A stretch of DNA of 64,000 bases from positions 62,001 through 126,000 of the forward strand of contig NZ_LWBU01000158.1 in the NCBI RefSeq assembly GCF_001646665.1, written 5' to 3'. Below, one piece after another: positions 8,304 to 16,249 of the stretch (its first letter is position 1; the number at the start of each line of letters is the position of its first letter). Made by a program: the position numbers and the translations under genes. This stretch comes from Streptomyces noursei (GTDB lineage: Bacteria > Actinomycetota > Actinomycetes > Streptomycetales > Streptomycetaceae). Under the pieces are notes generated by a model that saw only the letters and a list, made by a program, of their open reading frames with translations, did no database searches and was not told the origin of the DNA.

Positions 8304-8771
8304 TTGTTGGAGGTCGGCATGCAGGCGAATCCGCAGCCCGGTGGCGCGTCACGCACCACCGCCGCGCACTGGCCGGCGCCGGGGGGCGGCGCCCCGCCCG
8401 GCGAGGGCGAGGCCTGCGACCTGGTGACCGTCCCGGCCCGGCAGGGCCTGGAGGCCGTCGACATCCTCCGGCGCGGCGGCGCCCCGGTGGTGGGCCCGGT
8501 GCTGCACGACGGCTCCTGCGACACCCTCGGCTTCCTGGTGCCGCCGGGCACCGCCGCCGGCTGGGACATGCCGGGCAGCGCCTGCACCCGCACCTCCGGG
8601 CGGGGCCTGCGGATCCCGCCGCTCCCCGGCGACCGGCCGGAGCCCCCCGTCTCCGGCACCGGCTGGCTCCTCCCCCCGGACGACACCGGCCCGGTCACCG
8701 ACCCGGTGGTGCTCCGCGAGGCCCTCGGCGAGGCCGCCCGGCTGATCGAGGCCGCCGACAACTGCCGCTAG
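8304..8771 (+). CDS. Hypothetical protein, partner of the divergent HTH regulator
   Basis: TTG at 8304 follows a strong GAGGAGGG ribosome site by five bases and gives 155 residues. The ATG at 8319 is too far from it, and the ATG at 8250 would put the inverted repeat inside the gene. The protein is Pro/Gly-rich with conserved-looking blocks (CDLVTVPARQGLEAVDIL, GPVLHDGSCDTLGFLVPPG) and no signal peptide. Streptomyces genomes often pair large Xre regulators with small acidic proteins of this kind, so a regulatory accessory role is possible. I do not recognise a family. Confidence 0.65.
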   Translation: MLEVGMQANPQPGGASRTTAAHWPAPGGGAPPGEGEACDLVTVPARQGLEAVDILRRGGAPVVGPVLHDGSCDTLGFLVPPGTAAGWDMPGSACTRTSGRGLRIPPLPGDRPEPPVSGTGWLLPPDDTGPVTDPVVLREALGEAARLIEAADNCR

Positions 8772-8800
8772 GTCGTGTCCGGTCGGCCCACCCGCCGGTT

Positions 8801-8940
8801 CGGTGCGGACCCGCCGGGCGGCCTGGACCCGCCTGGCGGCCCGGACCCGCCGCCCCCCACCCGCCGGGCGGCCGGACCCGCCTGACGGCGCGGACCGCCG
8901 GGCGGTCCGGACCCGCCGGGTGGTGCGGGCCTTCGGGCCG
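8801..8940. repeat. Imperfect short tandem repeats (GGACCCGCC type)
   Basis: The downstream flank of the 8304 gene holds about six diverged copies of a 20-26 bp unit built on GCGGCCNGGACCCGCCNGGC. Two opposite-sense arms (CGGGCGG and CCGCCGG) recur, so parts can fold into hairpins that may act as a terminator. No gene is visible here. The repeats look like slippage products in GC-rich DNA. Confidence 0.6.
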
Positions 8941-8981
8941 GGGTGGCCGGGGGCGCGGTCGGGGGCGCCGATAATGGGTGG

Positions 8982-9848
8982 ATGGCAAGGAACAAGCGGC
9001 GCGGGCGGGCGGCGGGGCCCGAGGCCGTCGTCGAGACCGTGGCCGGCGGGGTCGCCGAACTCATACCCGACCCGGAGCGGGCGCGGGCCTGGACGCTGCT
9101 CGTCGACGGGGCGCCCCAGTCGCACGTCGACCTGGACGAGCCCGCCCGGCTCGGCTTCGCGTACCAGCGGCGGCTCGGCCACGTGATCGATCTGGTCGCG
9201 CCGCCGGGCCGGCCGCTGCGGGTGGTCCACCTCGGCGGCGGCGCCTTCACGCTCGCCCGGTACGTCGCCGCCACCCGGCCCCGCTCCACGCAGCAGGTCG
9301 TCGAGGTCGACGGCGCGCTCGTCCAGCTGGTCCGCCGGGAGCTGCCGCTCGACCCGAACGCCCGCGTCCGGGTGCGCACGGCCGACGCCCGCGCCGGGCT
9401 GGGCAAGGTCCCGGACGGCTGGGCGGACCTGGTCGTCGCGGACGTCTTCGGCGGCGCCCGCACCCCCGCGCACCTCACCAGCACCGAGTTCCTCGCCGAG
9501 GTGCGGCGCGTCCTGACGCCCGGCGGGCACTACGCCGCCAACCTCGCCGACGGGCCCCCGCTGGCCCACCTGCGCGGGCAGATCGCCACCGCCGCGGCCG
9601 TCTTCGGTGAGCTGGCGCTCGCCGCCGACCCGGCCGTACTGCGCGGGCGCCGCTTCGGCAACGCCGTACTCCTCGCCTCCGACACGCCCCTGCCCGTCGC
9701 GGAACTGACCCGCCGGGTCGCGACCGACCCGCATCCGGGGCGGGTGGAGCACGGGCGGGAGCTGGCCGACTTCACGGGCGGGGCGGCCCCCGTCACCGAC
9801 GCGAGCGCCAAGGACTCGCCCGCACCGCCCGCCTCCGTCTTCGAGTGA
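8982..9848 (+). CDS. Spermidine synthase-like methyltransferase-fold protein
   Basis: The protein has 288 residues from ATG 8982. The Rossmann core is clear: VVHLGGGAFTLARYV is the glycine loop, QQVVEVDGALVQLVRREL places the acidic residue after strand beta2, RTADARAGLGKVPDGWADLVVADVFG is the GxDa-like catalytic strand, and VRRVLTPGGHYAANLAD follows. This is the polyamine aminopropyltransferase/spermidine synthase-like family common in Actinobacteria. Many members are not proven aminopropyltransferases and may modify other substrates. The first 25 residues are basic. It is an isolated gene with no operon partner. Confidence 0.8.
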   Translation: MARNKRRGRAAGPEAVVETVAGGVAELIPDPERARAWTLLVDGAPQSHVDLDEPARLGFAYQRRLGHVIDLVAPPGRPLRVVHLGGGAFTLARYVAATRPRSTQQVVEVDGALVQLVRRELPLDPNARVRVRTADARAGLGKVPDGWADLVVADVFGGARTPAHLTSTEFLAEVRRVLTPGGHYAANLADGPPLAHLRGQIATAAAVFGELALAADPAVLRGRRFGNAVLLASDTPLPVAELTRRVATDPHPGRVEHGRELADFTGGAAPVTDASAKDSPAPPASVFE

Positions 9849-9878
9849 CCCGCGCCGACCGTGCGGAGCGCCCAGCGC

Positions 9879-10436
9879 TCAGCGCTCGTCGATCTGGACG
9901 AGCGGCGCGTGGTCGTGCCAGGTGCAGAAGACGTCGATCTCCTTGCCGTCCCGGCTGAACGTCACACGGATGTACGTCGGCTGCTTCCACACCTGCATCT
10001 GCCAGCCGGACGCGGGGGTGGCCGACACCAGTTCGGCCGACGAGGCGCCGATGTCGAAGGCCACCCGGCCGCCGTCGACGGTGTAGCTCTTCACCTCGCC
10101 GGTGCTCGCGGGCGGTGTGCTCGGCGTGGTCGGCGCCGGGCGGGACGGAGTGCGCGACGGGGCTGCCGGCGGCGCGCTGCCGGGGGCGGGCGACGTCGCC
10201 GGCGGCGGCGGGGGGCTCGGGGTGGGGGAGGCCTGCGGGCGCCGCGTGGACGAGACCCGGGGCGACACGCTCGGGGTCGCGGCCGGGCGGTCGGCCGTGA
10301 TCGGCAGGGCGCGCGGCGGGTCGTACGCCGTCCCGGCCATCACCGTGTGCACGCCCCACCACGACAGAGTGACCGCCGCGCCCGTGGCGAGCGACCACGC
10401 CATGGCATGTACGAGTCCTCTACGCATCCGGGCCAT
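9879..10436 (-). CDS. Secreted or membrane-anchored protein with Pro/Ser/Thr linker
   Basis: The protein has 185 residues if the ATG at 10436 is used; the ATG at 10427 would remove three residues. An N-terminal hydrophobic segment (about 11-33) is a signal peptide or anchor. Residues about 50-110 are a disordered Pro/Ser/Thr/Ala tract, followed by a compact C-terminal domain (EVKSYTVDGGRVAFDIGASSAELVSATPASGWQ through WHDHAPLVQIDER) that is beta-rich with one cysteine. It is divergent from the response regulator gene across 69 bases and may be controlled by, or report to, that two-component system. Function unknown. Confidence 0.75.
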   Translation of the reverse strand: MARMRRGLVHAMAWSLATGAAVTLSWWGVHTVMAGTAYDPPRALPITADRPAATPSVSPRVSSTRRPQASPTPSPPPPPATSPAPGSAPPAAPSRTPSRPAPTTPSTPPASTGEVKSYTVDGGRVAFDIGASSAELVSATPASGWQMQVWKQPTYIRVTFSRDGKEIDVFCTWHDHAPLVQIDER

Positions 10437-10505
10437 CCTGCACCACACGCCCCAGAGGTCAACACCGGTCCCCCTCATTCCGCCGTATGGCGTACGGTGC
10501 CGCCC

Positions 10506-11195
10506 ATGGCAAGTGTGCTCGTGGTCGAGGACGACCAGTTCGTGCGCTCCGCCCTCATCCGGCACCTGACCGAGGCCTCCCACACCGTACGGAGCGTCGG
10601 CACGGCACTGGAGGCGCTGCGCGAGGTCGCCCATTTCCGGTTCGACGTCGTCATCCTGGACCTCGGACTGCCCGATCTGGACGGGTCCGAGGCGCTGAAG
10701 ATGCTGCGCGGCATCACCGACGTACCCGTGATCATCGCGACCGCCCGGGACGACGAGGCCGAGATCGTGCGGCTCCTCAACGACGGCGCCGACGACTACC
10801 TCACCAAGCCGTTCTCGGTGGAGCACCTGTCCGCGCGGATGGCCGCCGTGCTGCGCCGCTCCCGCGCGACCGCCGGCGAGGCGCCGCCCAGCAGCGTCCT
10901 CCAGGTCGGCGGGCTGACCGTCGACCCGCTGCGGCGCCAGGCCGAACTGGACGGGGTGCGACTGGACCTGACGCGCCGGGAGTTCGACCTGCTCGCCTTC
11001 CTGGCGGGCCGGCCGGGCGTGGTCGTCCCGCGCAAGGAACTGCTCGCCGAGGTGTGGCAGCAGTCGTACGGGGACGACCAGACCATCGACGTCCATCTGT
11101 CCTGGCTGCGGCGGAAACTGGGCGAGACCGCCGCCAGGCCCCGGTACCTGCACACCCTGCGGGGCGTGGGCGTGAAGCTGGAGCCGCCGCAGTGA
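10506..11195 (+). CDS. OmpR-family response regulator
   Basis: The protein has 229 residues from ATG 10506. The receiver domain (1-115) has the acidic pocket E8-D9-D10, the phospho-acceptor D52 in VVILDLGLPDLDG, and the switch lysine in DDYLTKPF. Residues 130-225 form a winged-helix OmpR/PhoB DNA-binding domain with LTRREFDLLAFLAGRPG and DVHLSWLRRKLGE. The sensor kinase gene follows 58 bases downstream in the same direction. Stimulus and targets cannot be read; the adjacent divergent secreted protein and the downstream chitinase are candidates. Confidence 0.93.
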   Translation: MASVLVVEDDQFVRSALIRHLTEASHTVRSVGTALEALREVAHFRFDVVILDLGLPDLDGSEALKMLRGITDVPVIIATARDDEAEIVRLLNDGADDYLTKPFSVEHLSARMAAVLRRSRATAGEAPPSSVLQVGGLTVDPLRRQAELDGVRLDLTRREFDLLAFLAGRPGVVVPRKELLAEVWQQSYGDDQTIDVHLSWLRRKLGETAARPRYLHTLRGVGVKLEPPQ

Positions 11196-11253
11196 GCACC
11201 GGACGTGACACCGTCCGCCACCGCCGGGCGGGCGGGAAGGCGGGCACGGCGCG

Positions 11254-12642
11254 GTGAGGTGGGCACTCGTCAAGGTGGCGCTGGCCGTCACGGTGATGGT
11301 CGTCGTCGCCTTCGCCGTACCGCTGGGGCTGGTCATCAAGGAGATGGCCCGCGACCGGGCGTTCACCAACGCCGAACGCCAGGCCGCGGCCATCGGCACG
11401 TCCCTGTCCATCACCACCGACCGCGCCCAGCTCGACCGGGCCGTCGCCTCCACGCAGGCCGGCGCCGCCGGGCACCTCGCCGTGCACATCCCGGCGTCGG
11501 CGGGCGGCGCGCCCATGGAGATCGGCACGGGCCGGGCCGCCGCCAAGGACCTCGCCACCGTCCAGCGCGTCCCGCGGGCCTCGACCGCCGAGGTGCCGGG
11601 CGGCTACGCCCTGCTCCAGCCGACTGCCATCAGCACCGGCCAGATCGCGATCGTCGAGGTGTACGTCCCCGAGGGCGAGGTCACCAACGGCCTCGCCACC
11701 GCCTGGCTGATCCTCGCCGGGGTGGGCATCGCGCTGGTCGTCGGCTCGGTCGCCGTCGCCGACCGGCTCGGCGTCCGCATGGTCCAGCCCGCCCAGCGCC
11801 TCGCCCACGCGGCCCACGACCTGGGCGAGGGCAGGCTGGGAGCCCGTGTGCCCGAGGACGGTCCGGCCGAACTCAAGTCCGCCGCCGTCGCCTTCAACTC
11901 CATGGCCGACCAGGTCGTGCGGCTCCTCGCCAACGAGCGCGAGCTGGCCGCCGACCTCTCCCACCGGCTCCGCACGCCCCTGACGGTGCTGCGCCTCAAC
12001 GCCGCCTCGCTCGGCGACGGACCCGCCGCCGAGCAGACCCGGGCAGCGGTGGAGCAGCTCGAACGGGAGGTCGACACCATCATCCGCACGGCGCGTGAGG
12101 CCAAGCCGCAGACCCAGGCGACCGGCCCCGGCGCCGGGTGCGACGCCTCCGAAGTGGTGCGGGAGCGGATGGAGTTCTGGTCGGCGCTCGCCGAGGACGA
12201 GGGCCGCAAGGTGCGCCTGGCGGGCGTCGAGCGCCCCGTGCGCATCCCGGTCGCCCGCCCGGAGCTGGTCGCCGCGCTGGACGCGCTGCTCGGCAACGTC
12301 TTCCGCCACACCCCGGAGGGCACCGCGTTCTCGGTGGACGTGCACAACGGGGACGACGCCGTCATCGTCCTCGTCTCGGACGCGGGACCCGGCATCGCGG
12401 ACCCGGAGGCCGCCATGGCGCGCGGCAACAGCGGGGCGCGGGACGGCTCGACGGGGCTCGGGCTGGACATCGTGCGCCGCGTCGCCGAGTCGACCGGCGG
12501 GGACGTGAGGATCGGGCGCTCGGTCCTCGGCGGTACGGAGGTGCGCGTCTGGATCGGTCTGGACGGGCGGCGCGGACCGGCGGAGAGGCGCGGGCGGGGG
12601 CGCGGGCACCGGATGAGGCGCCGGCGGCGCGCCCAGCATTAA
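11254..12642 (+). CDS. Sensor histidine kinase, partner of the preceding regulator
   Basis: The protein has 462 residues from GTG 11254. Transmembrane helix 1 is at about 8-28, a short extracytoplasmic sensor region follows to about 148, helix 2 is at about 149-168, and HAMP runs to about 225. The H-box ADLSHRLRTPLTVL carries phospho-accepting H237. The ATPase domain has LLGNVFRHTPEGT (N box), VSDAGPGI (G1) and GLGLDIVRR (G2). The tail from about 440 is very Arg-rich. It forms an operon with the response regulator. Ligand unknown. Confidence 0.92.
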   Translation: MRWALVKVALAVTVMVVVAFAVPLGLVIKEMARDRAFTNAERQAAAIGTSLSITTDRAQLDRAVASTQAGAAGHLAVHIPASAGGAPMEIGTGRAAAKDLATVQRVPRASTAEVPGGYALLQPTAISTGQIAIVEVYVPEGEVTNGLATAWLILAGVGIALVVGSVAVADRLGVRMVQPAQRLAHAAHDLGEGRLGARVPEDGPAELKSAAVAFNSMADQVVRLLANERELAADLSHRLRTPLTVLRLNAASLGDGPAAEQTRAAVEQLEREVDTIIRTAREAKPQTQATGPGAGCDASEVVRERMEFWSALAEDEGRKVRLAGVERPVRIPVARPELVAALDALLGNVFRHTPEGTAFSVDVHNGDDAVIVLVSDAGPGIADPEAAMARGNSGARDGSTGLGLDIVRRVAESTGGDVRIGRSVLGGTEVRVWIGLDGRRGPAERRGRGRGHRMRRRRRAQH

Positions 12643-12699
12643 TCGCTTCCCATGCCTTCCTTAAGCGGAGCCTAAGGTTCTCAACCACCGCCCCGTAGT

Positions 12700-12711
12700 G
12701 GACATTTGTCC
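12700..12711. promoter_or_regulatory. Palindrome in the chitinase promoter region
   Basis: GGACATTTGTCC is a near-perfect palindrome (GGACA/TGTCC around TT) 65 bases upstream of the chitinase start, in the only intergenic segment available for its promoter. It does not match the DasR consensus or the 12-bp direct repeats known from other Streptomyces chitinase promoters. A regulator site is plausible but unproven. Confidence 0.35.
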
Positions 12712-12775
12712 GTTTCGGGCTCGCTAGCGTGCTGCCGCAGAACCAACCCCCCAGTAACACAGAGGCAGGCACGCG

Positions 12776-14305
12776 ATGGGCAGCACGCGCAGCACGGACG
12801 GCACCGGCGGCAGGGCGACGCACCGGCGCAGGGCGAGCGGCAGGAGCAAGGCGGTCGGCGCGGTCGTGGCCGCGGCGGTCACCGGCGGTGCGGCGTTCGC
12901 GTTCGCCGGTACCGCGCAGGCCGCCGCCGTGGGCGCCGTGTACACCAGGACGAGCGCCTGGGACGGCGGCTACACCGGCCAGTACGTCGTCACCAACGAG
13001 TCGGACGAGACCCGCTCCGGGTGGACCCTGGAGTTCGACCTGCCCGCCGGCACGAAGCTCGGCTCCCTGTGGAACGGCGAGCACACCGTCGAGGGGCAGC
13101 ACGTCACCGTGAAGCCCGCGAGCTGGAACAAGGAGCTGGCGCCCGGCGCCTCCGTCACGGTCGGATTCGTCACCAGCGCGGCGGGGAAGGCGGGCGACCC
13201 GGCCGGCTGCCTGATCGACGAGGCCGCGTGCGCGGCCGGCGGCGGCGCCACCCCGCAGCCCAGCGGACGGCCCACCGAGAAGCCCACCCCCACCCCCACG
13301 GCGTCCGCCAAGCCCACCCCCACGGCCTCCACCCCCACGCCCTCCGCCTCCACCCCCACCCCCACCCCCACGGCCACCACGCCCACCCCCACCCCGCCGC
13401 CCGCCCAGGGCGCCGGCGCCCGCTTCGCCCCGTACGTCGACACCTCGCTGTACCCCGCGTACGACCTGCTCGACACCGCCGCCAAGACCGGCGTCAAGGA
13501 GTTCAACCTCGCCTTCATCACCTCCGGCGGCTCCTGCGCCCCGCTCTGGGGCGGCGTCACCGGTCTGGCCGACGACAAGGTCGCCGCCCAGATAGGCGCC
13601 CTGCGCGCCAAGGGCGGTGACGTGCGCGTGTCCTTCGGCGGCGCGGCGGGGCGCGAACTGGCCCTCAACTGCGCCACGGCCGGCGACCTGGCCACCGCGT
13701 ACGGCAAGGTCGTCGACCAGTACAAGCTGACCAAGGTCGACTTCGACGTCGAGGGCGCCGCCCTCCCCGACACCGCCGCCAACACCCGCCGCGCCCAGGC
13801 CATCGCCCAGCTGCAGAAGTCCCATCCGGGCCTGGACGTCTCCTTCACGCTCCCCGTCATGCCCGAGGGCCTGACCCAGCCGGGCGTGGACCTGCTCGCC
13901 GACGCCAGGAAGAACGGCGTGCGGATCGGCGCCGTCAACATCATGGCGATGGACTACGGCCCGGCGTACAGCGGTGACATGGGCGAGTACGCCGTCCAGG
14001 CGGCGACCGCCACCCAGGCGCAGCTCAAGGGCGTGCTCGGACTGTCGGACGCGGCCGCCTGGAAGACCGTGGCCGTCACGCCGATGATCGGCGTCAACGA
14101 CGTCACCACGGAGATCTTCAAGGTCGACGACGCCACCCAGCTCGTGGACTTCGCGAAGTCCAAGGGCCTGGCCTGGCTGTCGATGTGGTCCTCGACCCGC
14201 GACAAGCAGTGCGCCGCCGGGGCCGTGAACCACGCGGACGCCACGTGCAGCTCGATCCTCCAGCAGCCGCTGGCCTTCACGAAGGCGTTCGCCGCCTACC
14301 GGTGA
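12776..14305 (+). CDS. Secreted GH18 chitinase with N-terminal CBM2-like module
   Basis: The protein has 509 residues from ATG 12776. A long signal peptide ends near AFAGTAQA (about residue 49). A CBM2-type binding module follows (about 50-140, with WTLEFDLPAGTKLGSLWNG), then a low-complexity linker of TPTPT and AS(T)PT repeats (about 160-215), and the GH18 barrel (about 220-509). The GH18 DxDxE signature is D322-D324-E326 in KVDFDVEG, with E326 the proton donor. The barrel type is that of actinomycete chitinases with a short GH18 core. It ends against a bidirectional terminator and faces the sugar ABC operon. It degrades chitin outside the cell; exo or endo mode cannot be told. Confidence 0.9.
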   Translation: MGSTRSTDGTGGRATHRRRASGRSKAVGAVVAAAVTGGAAFAFAGTAQAAAVGAVYTRTSAWDGGYTGQYVVTNESDETRSGWTLEFDLPAGTKLGSLWNGEHTVEGQHVTVKPASWNKELAPGASVTVGFVTSAAGKAGDPAGCLIDEAACAAGGGATPQPSGRPTEKPTPTPTASAKPTPTASTPTPSASTPTPTPTATTPTPTPPPAQGAGARFAPYVDTSLYPAYDLLDTAAKTGVKEFNLAFITSGGSCAPLWGGVTGLADDKVAAQIGALRAKGGDVRVSFGGAAGRELALNCATAGDLATAYGKVVDQYKLTKVDFDVEGAALPDTAANTRRAQAIAQLQKSHPGLDVSFTLPVMPEGLTQPGVDLLADARKNGVRIGAVNIMAMDYGPAYSGDMGEYAVQAATATQAQLKGVLGLSDAAAWKTVAVTPMIGVNDVTTEIFKVDDATQLVDFAKSKGLAWLSMWSSTRDKQCAAGAVNHADATCSSILQQPLAFTKAFAAYR

Positions 14306-14372
14306 CCACCCCTCCAGCGCTCCGGCCGGGATGCCCCCCACCCGGCCGGGGCGCGCCCCCTTCCCCCCGGCC

Positions 14373-14413
14373 CCGGGGCGTGTCCTGCGGATCAGGCCGG
14401 AGACACGCCCCGG
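14373..14413. terminator. Bidirectional terminator between chitinase and ABC permease genes
   Basis: CCGGGGCGTGTC (14373-14384) and GACACGCCCCGG (14402-14413) form a 12-bp stem with a 17-base loop, lying between two convergent stop codons (14305 and 14415). It has no T run, as is usual in Streptomyces. Confidence 0.8.
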
Positions 14414-14414
14414 C

Positions 14415-15254
14415 TCAGCCCTTCACGGCGCCCTGCATGATGCCGCCGACGATCCGGCGCCCGAAGACCACCAGGACCAGCAGCAGCGGCAGGGTGCCCA
14501 GCAGGGCGCCCGCCATGATGACCGACTGGTCGGGGATGTAGCCGCGGCCGAGGCCCGTCAGCGCCACCTGGACCGTCGGATTGGCCTGGGTGAGGGCGAT
14601 GATCGGCCAGAAGAAGTCGTTCCAGGACATCACGAACGTCAGCATCGCCAGGACCGCCATCGCGGGCCGGGCGGCCGGGAAGACGACGTGCCACACCACC
14701 CGCCACCCGTTCGCCCCGTCCACCCGGGCCGCCTCGACCAGCTCGGTGGGCAGCGCCGTGACCAGGTACTGGCGCATGAAGAAAACGCCGAAGCCGCTCA
14801 CCAGGGCCGGCAGGATCACCGACTGGAGCCGGTCCGTCCACGACACCTCGGCGACCAGCATGAACAGGGGCACGACGCTGAGCTGCGGAGGCACCGTCAT
14901 CGTGCCGACCACCAGCAGCAGGAGCAGGTTCCTGAACCGGAAGCGCAGCTTGGCGAAGGCGAAACCGGCGAGGGTGGAGAACAGCACCGTGCCCGCCGCG
15001 ACCGTGCCCGCCACGACGGTGGTGTTGAGCAGCGCCCTGCCCAGGTTGGCGTCCGTCCAGGCGACGCCCAGGTTCCTCAGCAGGTCGTCACCGAACCAGA
15101 AGGGCGGCGGCGTCCGCGCCAGCCGGCCGTTGCTGCTCGACGCCGCGATGGCCGTCCACACCAGCGGGAACAGCGACACCACGGTGAACACCAGCAGCGC
15201 GGCGTACGTCAGCAGCCCGGCGCGCGGCCCGCGACGGCCCGGGGGTGTGCTCAT
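14415..15254 (-). CDS. Sugar ABC transporter permease (CebG/MalG-like), second copy
   Basis: The protein has 279 residues with ATG at 15254 overlapping the stop of the preceding gene (ATGA). Six transmembrane helices are visible, with the inner-membrane EAA loop ELVEAARVDGANGWRVVWHVVFP that docks the ATPase. It is strikingly similar in order and wording to cebG at 19353 (GFGVFFMRQYL, SWNDFFWP), so this operon is a diverged copy of cebEFG. No ATPase gene is present. As in other Streptomyces carbohydrate importers, MsiK or a similar shared ATPase encoded elsewhere is expected to energise it. Substrate probably an oligosaccharide. Confidence 0.9.
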   Translation of the reverse strand: MSTPPGRRGPRAGLLTYAALLVFTVVSLFPLVWTAIAASSSNGRLARTPPPFWFGDDLLRNLGVAWTDANLGRALLNTTVVAGTVAAGTVLFSTLAGFAFAKLRFRFRNLLLLLVVGTMTVPPQLSVVPLFMLVAEVSWTDRLQSVILPALVSGFGVFFMRQYLVTALPTELVEAARVDGANGWRVVWHVVFPAARPAMAVLAMLTFVMSWNDFFWPIIALTQANPTVQVALTGLGRGYIPDQSVIMAGALLGTLPLLLVLVVFGRRIVGGIMQGAVKG

Positions 15255-16249
15255 CGCGTCCTCCTCCGCCAGGCGCGCACCAGCGCGACGGCCGCCCCGG
15301 CGAGCAGCAGGATCAGCAGCATCGCCCACGCGATCGCCGAGGCGCGGCCCAGGTGCAGGTTCACCCAGCCCTGCTCGTACAGGTACAGCCCCAGCGTCTG
15401 GAACTGGTGGTCGGAGCCGCCCGTCGCGCCCGCGCTGCCGTTGAACAGCAGCGGCTCGCCGAACAGCTGGGTGGCGCCGATCGTCGACACGACGCACGTG
15501 AACAGGATCGTCGGCCGCAGCGACGGCACGGTGACGTGGCGGAACTGCTGCCACCGGGAGGCCCCGTCCAGCGCCGCCGCCTCGTACAGCTCGTCCGGGA
15601 TCGCCTGGAGGGCGGCGAGGTAGATCAGCGCGTTGTAGCCCGTCCACCGCCAGATGACGATGGTGGACACCGCGAACTGCGAGGTCCACCTGCCGTTCTG
15701 CCAGTCGACCGGACCGGCGCCCAGCAGGCCGAGCACCCAGTTGACCAGGCCGAAGTCCCTGCCGAAGAGCAGCACGAACACCAGCGTCGCGGCGGCGACG
15801 GAGGTGGCGTACGGGGTGAGGGCGACGACCCGGAAGAACGTCGAGCCGCGCAGCCGCCCGTGCAGCAGGTGCGCGATGCCCAGCGCCATCAGCAGCTGCG
15901 GCACGGTGGACAGCAGACCGATGGTGACCGTGTTGCGCAGCGCGTTCCAGAAGAACTCGTCGTCGAGCAGGCGCGCGTAGTTCCGCAGCCCCACCCACTC
16001 CATGTCGGTGGGGGCGGTCAGCTCCACGCGGTGCAGCGAGGCCCAGCCCGTGTAGAGGAGCGGGAAGATCCCGAAGGCGGCGAAGAGGACGAAGAACGGC
16101 GCGATGTGCGCGTACGGTCCCCACCGCACGCCCCACCGGTGCCGGCGGCCGCGCCACGCGCTGCGCGGTGCACCGGCCGGGGCCGGCGGCGGGGGCGGTG
16201 CGGCGGGGGCGCCGGTGGTCGTGGTGGTGTCGCTCGCCATGGCGGTCAC
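15251..16249 (-). CDS. Sugar ABC transporter permease (CebF/MalF-like), second copy
   Basis: The protein has 332 residues from GTG 16249, four bases inside the solute-binding gene (GTGA overlap), with its own stop overlapping the next permease. The first 40 residues are Pro/Ala-rich and cytoplasmic. Six transmembrane helices follow, with the EAA loop ELYEAAALDGASRWQQFRHVTVP. It pairs with the permease at 14415 to form the membrane channel. The sequence closely parallels CebF encoded at 20198. Confidence 0.9.
   Translation of the reverse strand: MTAMASDTTTTTGAPAAPPPPPAPAGAPRSAWRGRRHRWGVRWGPYAHIAPFFVLFAAFGIFPLLYTGWASLHRVELTAPTDMEWVGLRNYARLLDDEFFWNALRNTVTIGLLSTVPQLLMALGIAHLLHGRLRGSTFFRVVALTPYATSVAAATLVFVLLFGRDFGLVNWVLGLLGAGPVDWQNGRWTSQFAVSTIVIWRWTGYNALIYLAALQAIPDELYEAAALDGASRWQQFRHVTVPSLRPTILFTCVVSTIGATQLFGEPLLFNGSAGATGGSDHQFQTLGLYLYEQGWVNLHLGRASAIAWAMLLILLLAGAAVALVRAWRRRTR

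Noticed and set aside
12700..12711. DasR box before the chitinase
   Set aside because: GGACATTTGTCC shares only AGTGG and scattered bases with the DasR consensus.
16246..16249. ATG at 16240 as start of the second CebF-like permease
   Set aside because: GTG 16249 overlaps the preceding stop in the GTGA arrangement used throughout both sugar operons, so coupling favours it.
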